64,000 nt of DNA from an uncultured Bacteroidota bacterium (GTDB taxonomy: Bacteria > Bacteroidota > Bacteroidia > Bacteroidales > P3): positions 106,753 to 170,752 of the forward strand of contig CACYKY010000001.1 in assembly GCA_902775135.1 (NCBI GenBank), in the 5' to 3' direction. Within the stretch, counting starts at the first letter, position 1; every line of letters starts with the position of its first letter. The notes under the pieces were generated by a model, which saw only the letters and a list, made by a program, of their open reading frames with translations, did no database searches and had not been told where the DNA came from. Positions 47,730-56,074 of the stretch are shown piece after piece. The position numbers and the translations under genes are program-made.

Positions 47730-48926
47730 TTATTTGGCGTTGAAGAATTTGTATTTTTTGATGAGGATGAGGGAGATGACGGCGGAGGAGAAGTAGACGG
47801 CGGTCTGGATCCAGAGGGCGAGGTATTCGGAGCGCACGTCGGCCAGATCGGCGCCCATGGAGGAGACTTTGATGAAGCCTTGGACGCCGGGGGTGGAGGG
47901 GAAGAGGTAACTGAACCAGAGCCAGATCTTGGGCATGCTGCATTGGGGCCACACCATGCCGGTGAGGAAGAAGAGCACGAGGCTGAAGAAGGCGAAGCAG
48001 AGCATGGGGGAGAGTTTCTGCCGGACGAAGAGGTTGCCCATGGTCATGCCGAAGAAGATGACCGCCAGGAGGAAGGGGAGGAGGAAGACGAGGATGGTGT
48101 GGAGGTTGCCGAGTTGGGGCAGTTGGAACCAGCGGGGGATGAACCACATGGTCATGATGCAGATGGGGGTGTAGATGATGAGGTAGCAGAGAGCGCGGCC
48201 GAAGGCCACGCGGTGGATGCTGCGGGTGCGGAGACGTGCGGGGATGAGCATCAGCGAGCGGCGGTTCTCGCGGGCGTCGCCGCAGAGGAGGCAGATGCCG
48301 AGGAAGAGCGTTTGGTGCACCACGAGGACGAAGAGTGCGGGGAGGAAGAAGCTGCCGTAGCCGCCGGTGGGGTTGAAGGCGGTGATCTCCTCGTCGGAGA
48401 TGGGCTGGAGCTGGACCTTGGCGTCTTCGCCGGAGAGGCCGGCCATAGCGTAGCGTTGGAGCTCGATGGTGTGCATCTCGTCGATGAGGACGGCGTTGGA
48501 GCCCAGGAGGGCGGCCTTGTAGTAATAGAACGAGCTCATGTCGGCGAAGACGCCGATGTGCGCCGTCTGCATGCGTGCCAGACGCTGGGAGAAATCCTTG
48601 GGGAAGAAGAAGATGGCGTGAATCTTATTGTCCTTGAGCAGTTTTTCGGCCTCGGACATATTGCAGCACTTGTATTCGACATTGATTTCGGGTGTGGCGT
48701 CGAGTTTGTGGATGAAGCGTTTGCTTTCGGTGCAAACGGCCTCGTCGACGACGGCGACGGGGAGGTTTTCGACGTTCTCGGTGCGGTACATGTAGCAGAA
48801 GATGAGGGGATAGAGCAGGGGGCCGATGAAGAAGATGAGGAGGACGGTGCTGTCGGAAAACACGTGGCGCACCTCGGCGCTCAGCACAATCCAGATATCA
48901 TAGAGGTTATGTCTCAGCTTGTTCAT
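47730..48926 (-). CDS. ABC-2-type export permease (distal copy)
   Basis: A 398-residue protein with the ABC-2 layout: one N-terminal helix (about 24-46), a large periplasmic domain to about residue 185, then five helices at the C-terminal half. This is the YhhJ/YbhR-type form. I start at ATG 48926, which overlaps the upstream permease stop by four bases. It follows its paralogue, so the two probably form a heterodimer. There is no ATP-binding domain here or in a neighbouring gene. Together with the HlyD-like and TolC-like proteins it should move substrates from the periplasm or inner membrane outwards. Confidence 0.88.
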   Translation of the reverse strand: MNKLRHNLYDIWIVLSAEVRHVFSDSTVLLIFFIGPLLYPLIFCYMYRTENVENLPVAVVDEAVCTESKRFIHKLDATPEINVEYKCCNMSEAEKLLKDNKIHAIFFFPKDFSQRLARMQTAHIGVFADMSSFYYYKAALLGSNAVLIDEMHTIELQRYAMAGLSGEDAKVQLQPISDEEITAFNPTGGYGSFFLPALFVLVVHQTLFLGICLLCGDARENRRSLMLIPARLRTRSIHRVAFGRALCYLIIYTPICIMTMWFIPRWFQLPQLGNLHTILVFLLPFLLAVIFFGMTMGNLFVRQKLSPMLCFAFFSLVLFFLTGMVWPQCSMPKIWLWFSYLFPSTPGVQGFIKVSSMGADLADVRSEYLALWIQTAVYFSSAVISLILIKKYKFFNAK

Positions 48927-50089
48927 TGTGCGGTGTTTTTGCGTGTTTGCCAATTCAACATGGCCGCTGCCACCACGAGGAGGAGGCCGAAAGCCAGGAG
49001 GGCGCAGAAATGGGGCCAGCAGTGGGCGAAGCCGTTGCCGAAGATGGCAATCTCGCGGTAGTTGAGGAAATAGTGGCGGATGGGGTAGAGCCAGCAGAAG
49101 CTCTGGAACAGGGGCGGCATGCTGTCGACGGGGAAGGAGAAGCCGCTGAGGGAAAAGCTCATGGCGCTATAGAGGGTGCAGACGCTCATGGCCAGCGAGG
49201 GGTCGTTGAGGCAGCTGCTGATGAGCATGCCTGCGCACTGTGCGCCGAAGATGAGGAGGAGCGTGTTGAGCATCATGAGGCCCCAGCTGCCTTCCATGGG
49301 GAAGCCCATGAAGCCGAACATGACGAGGTTGGCGATGAGCGTGAGGAGGGTGTACCAGAGGGTGTAGGGCAGCATCTTGCCCAGGAGGGCGTAGAGACTG
49401 TTGCCGCCGGCCTTCTGCATCCAGCGGCGGACGGTGCGCTGGCGGCGTTCGGTGGAGAGGGCGAAGGCGGTGTGCATGAGGGCTATGAAAGCCATCACGG
49501 CGGGGATGAGGGTAGTCATGAGGTAGATGCTGTAGTTGATCCAGGGGTTGCTGATGTTGCGGGTTTCGAAGCTGACGGGCTGGATGAGGCCCATAATCTG
49601 GTCCTCGTCGTAGCCTTTCTTGCGCAGCACTTCGCGCTGGACGGCGCCTGTGGCGAGCATGCCCATGGTGGCCAGCTGCTTGTAGCACAGGGTGCCGGCG
49701 AGGAGGTAGGCCGAGTTGTTGTAGAGCACGAACTTGGGGGCCTTGAACTGGAGGACCTGGTTGTAGGTGCCCTTGGGGATTTCGTAGAAGGCGAAGATCT
49801 CGCCGCGCTGCATGGCGCGACGGGCTTCCGTGTGGTTGTTGTAGACGGCGTGCACCTGGACGCCCGAGGTGGCGTCCAGCTCGTGGCAGATGCGGCGCGA
49901 GAGATAGCTGCCGTCGAGGTCGACGACCCCTACGGGCAGGCGCTGGGGCTGACCGGAGCCTGTCATCGAAGCGAAGATGACGAAGGTCAGCACGGCGCCG
50001 AGTGTCAGCAGGATGAGATAGCGGGGCTGGTTGATCACCCGCCTGCATTCCCGCTGGGCAACACGTAGTATGGGGTTCTTCTTGTCCAT
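48923..50089 (-). CDS. ABC-2-type export permease (proximal copy)
   Basis: A 388-residue paralogue of the next gene: N-terminal helix (RYLILLTLGAVLTFVIFASM, about 23-42), periplasmic domain to about residue 180, then five or six helices (NYSIYLMTTLIPAVMAF onward) with the FSFPVDSMPPLFQSF loop typical of ABC-2 permeases. It starts 12 bases after the HlyD-like stop. The pair is coupled by a four-base overlap. Substrate unknown. Confidence 0.88.
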   Translation of the reverse strand: MDKKNPILRVAQRECRRVINQPRYLILLTLGAVLTFVIFASMTGSGQPQRLPVGVVDLDGSYLSRRICHELDATSGVQVHAVYNNHTEARRAMQRGEIFAFYEIPKGTYNQVLQFKAPKFVLYNNSAYLLAGTLCYKQLATMGMLATGAVQREVLRKKGYDEDQIMGLIQPVSFETRNISNPWINYSIYLMTTLIPAVMAFIALMHTAFALSTERRQRTVRRWMQKAGGNSLYALLGKMLPYTLWYTLLTLIANLVMFGFMGFPMEGSWGLMMLNTLLLIFGAQCAGMLISSCLNDPSLAMSVCTLYSAMSFSLSGFSFPVDSMPPLFQSFCWLYPIRHYFLNYREIAIFGNGFAHCWPHFCALLAFGLLLVVAAAMLNWQTRKNTAQ

Positions 50090-50101
50090 GCGCTATGATC
50101 G

Positions 50102-51085
50102 TCAGTCAACCACGATGGCTGTCATACCTGGGCGGAGTCCGTCGATGTGCTGGAGGGGGACGACCTTGACGTCGAAGCTCTTGACGTCGTACTGGCCGTT
50201 GGTCTTGGTGGCGCGCCAGGTGGCGTAGCTGGCCATAGCCTGCACGCGGCGCACCTGGCAGGGGTAGGCCTCCTGGCCGAGGGCGGGCAGGCGTACCTGG
50301 AGGGTGTCGCCGGTGTTGATATTGTTGAGGAGGTCCTCCCTGACGGCGAAGAACATCCAACTGTCGTCCATGTTGAGGATGCTCATGACGGGGCTGCCGG
50401 TGCCGATGAGGTCGCCCAATTTGGCGAAGATCTCTACCACCTCGCCGTCGCTTGGGGCGATGAGGTAGCTGTCGTCCAGGTAGCTCTGCACCTCGGCGAC
50501 GGCGCCGCCGGCCTGGTTGACGAGGGCCGCTGCGGCGGCGATGTCCTCCTGCTGGGCGCCTTCCTGCGCCATGAGGTACTGCTGCTCGGCGGCGGCGCAG
50601 TCGGCCTGGGCCACCTTATACTGGGCTTCCACCTCGTCGTATTTCTGTGCGCTCACCACGCCCTTCTCGTAGAGCCCTTTCACGCGGTCGTAGCTCTTCT
50701 TATAGACTTCGACGGCGGCTTTGGCTTTCTGCCACACCTGGTAGGCCATCTGCTTCTGCTGGTCGCGAGCGCCACCCTTGGCCTTGCGGCTCTGGGCGCT
50801 GGCGGCGTTCTTCACGGCTTCGGCCTGCATCATCTTGGCTTCCACCTGCGGGCTGCAGATGTGGGCGAGGGTGTCGCCGGCCTTCACGCGGTCGCCCTCA
50901 TGGACATAGAGGGTGTCGATGCGGCCGGGAACCTTGTTGCTCACGCGGTACTCGCTGGCGTCGACCTCGCCGGTGATCATCTCCTTGGGCTCATGGATGG
51001 CGAAGATGCCCACGACGGCGACGATACCCACGGCGGCAATCACCACCGCCAAACCTGCAAAAAGTGTCTTATTGTTCTCTTTCAT
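50102..51085 (-). CDS. HlyD/EmrA-type membrane fusion protein
   Basis: A 327-residue periplasmic adaptor: one N-terminal helix (about 9-29), barrel/lipoyl half (VSNKVPGRIDTLYVHEGDRVKAGD), a coiled-coil hairpin (about 75-190, Ala/Gln/Lys-rich), second lipoyl half (DGEVVEIFAKLGDLIGTGSP) and a beta-barrel end (GLRPGMTAIVV). It links inner-membrane permeases to the TolC-like channel. It lies between them in the operon. Confidence 0.92.
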   Translation of the reverse strand: MKENNKTLFAGLAVVIAAVGIVAVVGIFAIHEPKEMITGEVDASEYRVSNKVPGRIDTLYVHEGDRVKAGDTLAHICSPQVEAKMMQAEAVKNAASAQSRKAKGGARDQQKQMAYQVWQKAKAAVEVYKKSYDRVKGLYEKGVVSAQKYDEVEAQYKVAQADCAAAEQQYLMAQEGAQQEDIAAAAALVNQAGGAVAEVQSYLDDSYLIAPSDGEVVEIFAKLGDLIGTGSPVMSILNMDDSWMFFAVREDLLNNINTGDTLQVRLPALGQEAYPCQVRRVQAMASYATWRATKTNGQYDVKSFDVKVVPLQHIDGLRPGMTAIVVD

Positions 51086-51129
51086 ATCTCCAGTTGTTCA
51101 TTATCACGTTTTACGTTATACTTTTTTTA

Positions 51130-52509
51130 TCACTCCCCCAGAGCTTGGTGAAGGTAGACCTTGCTCATTTCGATTTCGATTTCGGCGTCGACCACCTCGC
51201 TTTTGGCCTGGAGCCAGGCAGTCTGGGCGGCCATGAGGTCGGTGCTGCTCACCACCCCTGCGTGGAAGCTCTCGTTGGCCAGGCGGAGGTTCTCCTCGGC
51301 GTTTTCGAGATTGCTCTGTGCTTCGGCCAGCTTGCGTTCGGCCAGCTCCAGTTCGGAGCTCACCTTCTTCACCTGCAGTTCGATCATCTCGCGGGCCTCT
51401 TCCATCTGCCACTGGGTTTCGCGGCGTTTGGCCTTAGCGGCCTTGAGGGAATAGAAGCCGCCGGGATGGAGGATGGGCACATTGACCACCACGCCGGCGA
51501 AGAACATGCCGTTGAACTCGTTTTTGAAGCCGTCGTTCACATGGGGGTTGCTCACCAGGTAGCCTCCGGTGACGGCGATGTTGGGGAGGAGGGTGCTGCG
51601 TGCTATGGTCACCCCCTGCATGGCTATACTGTCGGCGATGCCGAGCATGCGCATCTCGCGCCGTTTGGCCCAGACGGAATCCATGATGATGCCGGAGGAC
51701 TGAGGCAGGAGGGCGGGGGAGGAGCCATTGGACGGGTCGGCCACTTCGGAGCTGACGTCGAACTCGCTTTCGAGGGGTTCGCCGCAGCGCTGAGCCAGCA
51801 GCATCTTGGCCAGCACCAGGCCGTTGCGGGCCTTGGTGAGGTTCATCTGGGCCTCGTTGCGTTTCACGCGTACCTTGGTGAGGTCGCCCTTGGTGGCCAC
51901 TTCGGCGGAGACCATCTCCTCCACATCGCGGGTGAGGGTGTCCAGGAGGGCGGCGTATTGCTCGGCGAGTTCTTTCTTGTGCTTGACGCTCACCACCTGC
52001 CAGTAGGCCTCGTCGACGGCGGTGAGGATTTCCTCTTTCTTCTTGTCGTATTCGACGCCTGCGAGCTCGGCCATCAGGGCAGCGCTTTTGTGGAGGGCAT
52101 AGAGTTTGCCGCCCAGGAAGACGGGCTGGGTGAGGGTGAGGGCGCCGGCGGTGACGTTTCGGGTGTCGGTAGCGAGGATATTGGCGAGGCGGTCGGCGAT
52201 GAAGTTGCCCACGAGGGGAACGCTCTCGATGCGCTGCTGCTCCTCGGAGCTAAGGAGGTCGATGCTCTTCTCCATCCAGAGGTAGCCGCCGTTGGCGCTG
52301 ACCTTGGGCAGCATTTGCCAGAGGGCGACTTTCTCGAGGGCGTCGGCTTCGGTGCGTTTCTCGTCGGCCACCTTCAGTCCCTTGTTGGCCTCGAGGGCGC
52401 GGGCGCGGCAACCTTCGAGGGTCCACACCGCTTCTTGTGCGTTGGCCGAAGGCCAGGGGGAACAGGCGGCGGACAATAACAAACTTATTATCAATAATTT
52501 TTTACACAT
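51130..52509 (-). CDS. TolC-family outer-membrane channel protein
   Basis: A 459-residue outer-membrane factor with a signal peptide starting at ATG 52509 (MCKKLLIISLLLSAACS; the cysteine could be lipidated or the site may be after ANAQ). It has the two-fold repeat of long helices and strands of TolC: LTLTQPVFLGGKLYALHKSA and the matching VVNVPILHPGGFYSLKAAK, each followed by a long Glu/Ala-rich helix. First gene of the export operon; a TATTTTTG -7 box at 52549-52542 (minus) is 33 bases before it. Confidence 0.92.
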   Translation of the reverse strand: MCKKLLIISLLLSAACSPWPSANAQEAVWTLEGCRARALEANKGLKVADEKRTEADALEKVALWQMLPKVSANGGYLWMEKSIDLLSSEEQQRIESVPLVGNFIADRLANILATDTRNVTAGALTLTQPVFLGGKLYALHKSAALMAELAGVEYDKKKEEILTAVDEAYWQVVSVKHKKELAEQYAALLDTLTRDVEEMVSAEVATKGDLTKVRVKRNEAQMNLTKARNGLVLAKMLLAQRCGEPLESEFDVSSEVADPSNGSSPALLPQSSGIIMDSVWAKRREMRMLGIADSIAMQGVTIARSTLLPNIAVTGGYLVSNPHVNDGFKNEFNGMFFAGVVVNVPILHPGGFYSLKAAKAKRRETQWQMEEAREMIELQVKKVSSELELAERKLAEAQSNLENAEENLRLANESFHAGVVSSTDLMAAQTAWLQAKSEVVDAEIEIEMSKVYLHQALGE

Positions 52510-52541
52510 TTCTTGTTTTCTTGACCATTCAAAAGAGTTTG

Positions 52542-52549
52542 CAAAAATA
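52542..52549 (-). promoter_or_regulatory. -7 box of the export operon promoter
   Basis: TATTTTTG on the minus strand, 33 bases before the TolC-type start. The -33 region has only a partial match, CTTG (52573-52570). Confidence 0.5.
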
Positions 52550-52616
52550 CTAAATAAAAATAATCCCTCCAAGATGTATGGCTGTTAAATAATGTTAAGG
52601 TGGAGGGAAGGTATGA

Positions 52617-52660
52617 ACGCTAACGTTAACCTTAACCTTAACGCTAACCTTAACGCTAAC
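52617..52660. repeat. GTTAAC/CTTAAC hexamer repeats upstream of pfp
   Basis: Tandem TAACGT/TAACCT/TAACGC units, the same family as at 46895-46946, followed by T6. They lie in the divergent gap between the export operon and pfp. Confidence 0.65.
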
Positions 52661-52718
52661 TTTTTTGGGCCGCGACGCTTCGCTGGCGGCTGGTGGATTT
52701 TGTGTGTTGAAAAGTTTT

Positions 52719-52750
52719 TTTGGTGGTGTGGTTTTTTCTTCGTATTTTTG
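52719..52750 (+). promoter_or_regulatory. Promoter for pfp
   Basis: TTTG (52719-52722), a 20-base spacer and TATTTTTG (52743-52750), 47 bases before the ATG. Confidence 0.68.
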
Positions 52751-52797
52751 CACTTTGAATTAATAATAATGTTTAATCTCATTAATTTGTTAACAAG

Positions 52798-54027
52798 ATG
52801 AAAAGTATTGCAATATTGACGGGCGGCGGTCCCGCCCCGGGAATGAACACAGTGGTGGCCTCGGTGGCCAAAACCTTCCTTCGCGACGGATACCGCGTCA
52901 TCGGTCTCCATGGTGGCTACAGCGCCTTGTTCACAGAGAACCCCCGCATGCAGGACCTGGATTTCCTGACTGCCGACGAAATTTTCAACAAGGGTGGCAG
53001 CATCCTGAAAATGAGCCGTTTCAAACCCACGGCTGAGGATTTCGAGCAGCGGTTCAATCTGAAGTTGTTCACCGACAATGAGATCAAACTCCTTGTCACC
53101 GTAGGCGGCGACGACACCGCTTCGACGGCCAACCGCATTGCCAAATTCCTAGCCGACAAGCACTATCCCATTGCCAATATCCATGTGCCCAAGACCATCG
53201 ACAACGACCTTCCGCTGCCCAACAGTAGCCCCACCTTTGGCTACAACAGCGCAAAGGCACAGGGTTGTGTGCTGGCCACTGCCGTGATGGAGGATGCGCG
53301 CACCAGCGAGAACTGGTTCGTCGTCAGCGCCATGGGCCGTTCCGCCGGCCATCTGGCCCTGGGTATTGCCGGCGCCTGCCACTATCCGATGGTGATCATC
53401 CCCGAGTTTTTCAACAAGACCGAGATCACGGTGGACAAGATCATCAACATGGTGGTGAGCTGCATCATCAAGCGCAAGCTGATGGGCATCAACTACGGTG
53501 CCGCGATGATCAGCGAAGGCGTGTTCCACAGCCTGAGTGACGAGCAGATCAAGAACAGCGGTATCCACTTCAGCTATGACGAGCACGGCCATCCCGAGCT
53601 CGGCAAGGTGTCGAAGGCCCACATCTTCAACGACCTGCTGGAGCGCAAAGCCAAGGAGATTGGGCTGAAGGTGAAGACCCGTCCCGTGGAAATTGGCTAC
53701 GAGATACGCTGCCACACCCCCATTGCCTACGACCTGACCTACTGCTCGCTGATGGGCATGGGCGTGCACACCCTCTTCAACCAGGGATGCACCGGCTGCA
53801 TGGTGTATGTGGACAATCTGGGCAATGTGAGCCCGTTGTACCTGAAGGACCTGCAGGATCCGGAGACGGGGAAGATTCCACCGCGCCTGGTGAATGTGGA
53901 GAGCAACAAGGTGATGTCGTATGTGAACGACATCATGGACTACATCACTCCTGCCGACTACGAGGCGGCACGGAAGTACGTGGCCAACCCCGAGGAATAT
54001 GATTTCAAGAAGATTCTCAACTGGTAA
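52798..54027 (+). CDS. pfp: Pyrophosphate-type 6-phosphofructokinase
   Basis: A 409-residue phosphofructokinase. The phosphoryl-donor motif is GGDD (103-106) where ATP enzymes have GGDG, and PKTIDND (131-137) has the Lys of PPi-dependent forms in place of Gly. These two residues are the accepted marks for PPi use, so I infer a reversible PPi enzyme of glycolysis. Other motifs are TGGGPAPGMN at the N-terminus and MGRSAGHLAL for fructose-6-phosphate. Length agrees with Bacteroidota forms. Own promoter at 52719-52750. The membrane pyrophosphatase at 60.8 kb uses the same PPi pool. Confidence 0.9.
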   Translation: MKSIAILTGGGPAPGMNTVVASVAKTFLRDGYRVIGLHGGYSALFTENPRMQDLDFLTADEIFNKGGSILKMSRFKPTAEDFEQRFNLKLFTDNEIKLLVTVGGDDTASTANRIAKFLADKHYPIANIHVPKTIDNDLPLPNSSPTFGYNSAKAQGCVLATAVMEDARTSENWFVVSAMGRSAGHLALGIAGACHYPMVIIPEFFNKTEITVDKIINMVVSCIIKRKLMGINYGAAMISEGVFHSLSDEQIKNSGIHFSYDEHGHPELGKVSKAHIFNDLLERKAKEIGLKVKTRPVEIGYEIRCHTPIAYDLTYCSLMGMGVHTLFNQGCTGCMVYVDNLGNVSPLYLKDLQDPETGKIPPRLVNVESNKVMSYVNDIMDYITPADYEAARKYVANPEEYDFKKILNW

Positions 54028-55282
54028 GAACAAACACGGTCATAGCTGTCAGAACCCAAGGACACTCCTTGCGGTTCTGATGGTTGTGATTGGAATATGC
54101 ACGATTCCTTCTACAGCCTCTGCTCAGAGCAAAAAGCAGCTGGAGAAGGACAAAGCCCGCGTGGAGCAGGAGATCAAGAAGCTGAACGGCGACCTGGCAA
54201 AGGCCAAGAAGAACAGCAAAGCTGGGCAGCAGCAGCTCAACCTGCTCGAGAGGAAAATAGCGGAGCGCACGAAACTTATCAACAACCTGAACGGGCAGCT
54301 CAACCTGCTGGGGATCCGCATGGCGGAGACCGAGGACAGCATAGCGCTCATCCGCGGGCAGGTGGACAGCCTGAAGCTGGAGTATGGCAAGGTGGTGCGT
54401 GCGCTGTACCGCGAGCGCGGCAACCTGGACAAGCTGGTGCTGGTGCTCGACACGAAGAGCTACAACTACGCCTACCTGCGCACCAAGTATTTCCGCGACT
54501 ACAGCCGCTACCGCCGCCGCCAGGCGATGTACATCAGGCAGAAGGAGCAGCAGCTGAGTGATGTGGGTGAGGAGTTGCGCCGCCAGCAGCGCGAGCAGAC
54601 GAGTCTGGTGGAGCAGCACCGGAAGCAGAAAGCCGAGCTGGCCAGCGAGCAGAAGACCCGCCAGAAAGAACTGAAGAACAGCAAGCAGCAGGAGCGCAAC
54701 CTGCAGAACCAGATTGCCAAGAAGGAGAAGCAGAAACGCGAGTTGCAGCAGCAGATTCAGCGCATTGTGAACGAGGAGATCGCGAAGGCGCGTGCCTCGA
54801 AGCAGCAGCAATCTACGGGCAGCAACGGCAGCAAGGTGAGCGGCAACACGCCGGCACCGAGTGCGGCCGAAGTGGCGCTGAGCAACGACTTTGCCTCGAA
54901 CAAGGGCCGGCTCCCCTGGCCTGTGAGCTACACCAAGGTGGCGCGCGAGTACGGCAAGTACACCCACTCGTCGGGCGGCCAGAACATGAATAACGGCATC
55001 GACCTGGTGTGTGCTTCGGGAGCGGCGGTGAAGAGTGTCTTCGGCGGCACGGTTACGAGGGTGTTCACCTGTCCCAACGGGACGAAGGGCATCATTGTGC
55101 GGCACGGCGACTACCTGACGGTGTATGCGAACATGGGCAGTGTGAGTGTGAGCGAAGGACGCAAGGTGACCACGGGACAGAATCTGGGCACCGTGTACAC
55201 CAACAGCGACGGTGTGGCCGAGTTCTCGTTCCAGCTGTGGAAGGGGACATTATCGCAGAATCCGAGGCTGTGGCTGAGATAG
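53999..55282 (+). CDS. EnvC-like coiled-coil protein with degenerate LytM (M23) domain
   Basis: A 427-residue exported protein: hydrophobic segment at about 22-42, a coiled coil from 45 to 270 rich in Lys, Gln and Glu, a Ser/Gly linker, and a C-terminal M23/LytM domain. In active M23 enzymes zinc is bound by HxxxD and HxH; here the first is NNGID (His replaced by Asn) and the HxH is EFSFQLW, so zinc binding is lost. The same pattern is found in EnvC/NlpD, which activate amidases for cell division rather than cut peptidoglycan. The frame begins 29 bases inside pfp; the exact start is uncertain. Confidence 0.85.
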   Translation: MISRRFSTGKNKHGHSCQNPRTLLAVLMVVIGICTIPSTASAQSKKQLEKDKARVEQEIKKLNGDLAKAKKNSKAGQQQLNLLERKIAERTKLINNLNGQLNLLGIRMAETEDSIALIRGQVDSLKLEYGKVVRALYRERGNLDKLVLVLDTKSYNYAYLRTKYFRDYSRYRRRQAMYIRQKEQQLSDVGEELRRQQREQTSLVEQHRKQKAELASEQKTRQKELKNSKQQERNLQNQIAKKEKQKRELQQQIQRIVNEEIAKARASKQQQSTGSNGSKVSGNTPAPSAAEVALSNDFASNKGRLPWPVSYTKVAREYGKYTHSSGGQNMNNGIDLVCASGAAVKSVFGGTVTRVFTCPNGTKGIIVRHGDYLTVYANMGSVSVSEGRKVTTGQNLGTVYTNSDGVAEFSFQLWKGTLSQNPRLWLR

Positions 55283-55313
55283 TTCGCAGTATTTAAGTAG
55301 ATATAAGTTTTAC

Positions 55314-56063
55314 GTGAGAGATAAAGTCTATTTTATCACGGATGCACATTTGGGCAGCGGGTCGGACTCGCGGGAGCGGGAGCGACTCCTCTGCCATTTG
55401 TTGGAGGAAATAGAGCCCCACTGCAGGATGCTGATGTTGCTGGGCGACATATTCGACTTCTGGTTCAGCTACCGATACCTTGTCCCTCGGGGGCATGTGC
55501 GTTTGCTGGGGAAGCTGGCGGAGCTGACCGACAAGGGTGTGGAGATTCATTTTTTCATCGGAAATCACGATATGTGGATATTCGACTACCTGACGGAGGA
55601 GATGGGCGCTGTGGTGCACGACGAGCCTGTCGTGATGGAGCTGTGTGGAAAGCGTGTGCTGATGGGTCACGGCGACGGACTGGGACACACGGACCGATGG
55701 TTCGATTTTGTGAGGGTGTTCTTCCGCAGCCGTTTCTGCCAACGTCTTTTCAAGATGCTGCCGTCGGCCTTCACCTTCGGCATTGCCCACCGATGGAGCG
55801 ACAGCAACAAGCGCAAGCATGCCAAGCGCGATATGCTGCGCTACCTGGGCGACGAGCGTGAGGGTATTGTCATCTACTGCAAGCAGCGGTTGGAGAAAGA
55901 GCATTTCGACTACTGCATTTTCGGACACCGCCATACGCCGCTGATGCGCGACCTGGGCAAGGGGTGCACCTATGTCAATGTGGGCGACTGGCTTCACAAC
56001 CGCAACTATGCGGTGATGGGGCCGGAGGGAACCATAGAGCTGAAAGATTACACCAATCGCTAA
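55314..56063 (+). CDS. lpxH: UDP-2,3-diacylglucosamine diphosphatase
   Basis: A 249-residue calcineurin-type phosphoesterase that makes lipid X in lipid A synthesis. Metal motifs are DAHLG, LGDIFDFWF, IGNHDMW, GHGDGLGH and FGHRHTP. The start codon is GTG at 55314, read from the sequence; no ATG is nearby. In-line with the EnvC-like gene (31 bases). It ends 11 bases from the convergent solute-binding gene. Confidence 0.9.
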   Translation: MRDKVYFITDAHLGSGSDSRERERLLCHLLEEIEPHCRMLMLLGDIFDFWFSYRYLVPRGHVRLLGKLAELTDKGVEIHFFIGNHDMWIFDYLTEEMGAVVHDEPVVMELCGKRVLMGHGDGLGHTDRWFDFVRVFFRSRFCQRLFKMLPSAFTFGIAHRWSDSNKRKHAKRDMLRYLGDEREGIVIYCKQRLEKEHFDYCIFGHRHTPLMRDLGKGCTYVNVGDWLHNRNYAVMGPEGTIELKDYTNR

Positions 56064-56074
56064 TTCTTATTTTT

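Noticed and set aside
52661..52692. Terminator for the export operon in the pfp gap
   Set aside because: It lies upstream of that operon; the GC hairpin has its T run on the wrong side for plus-strand termination and no gene ends before it.
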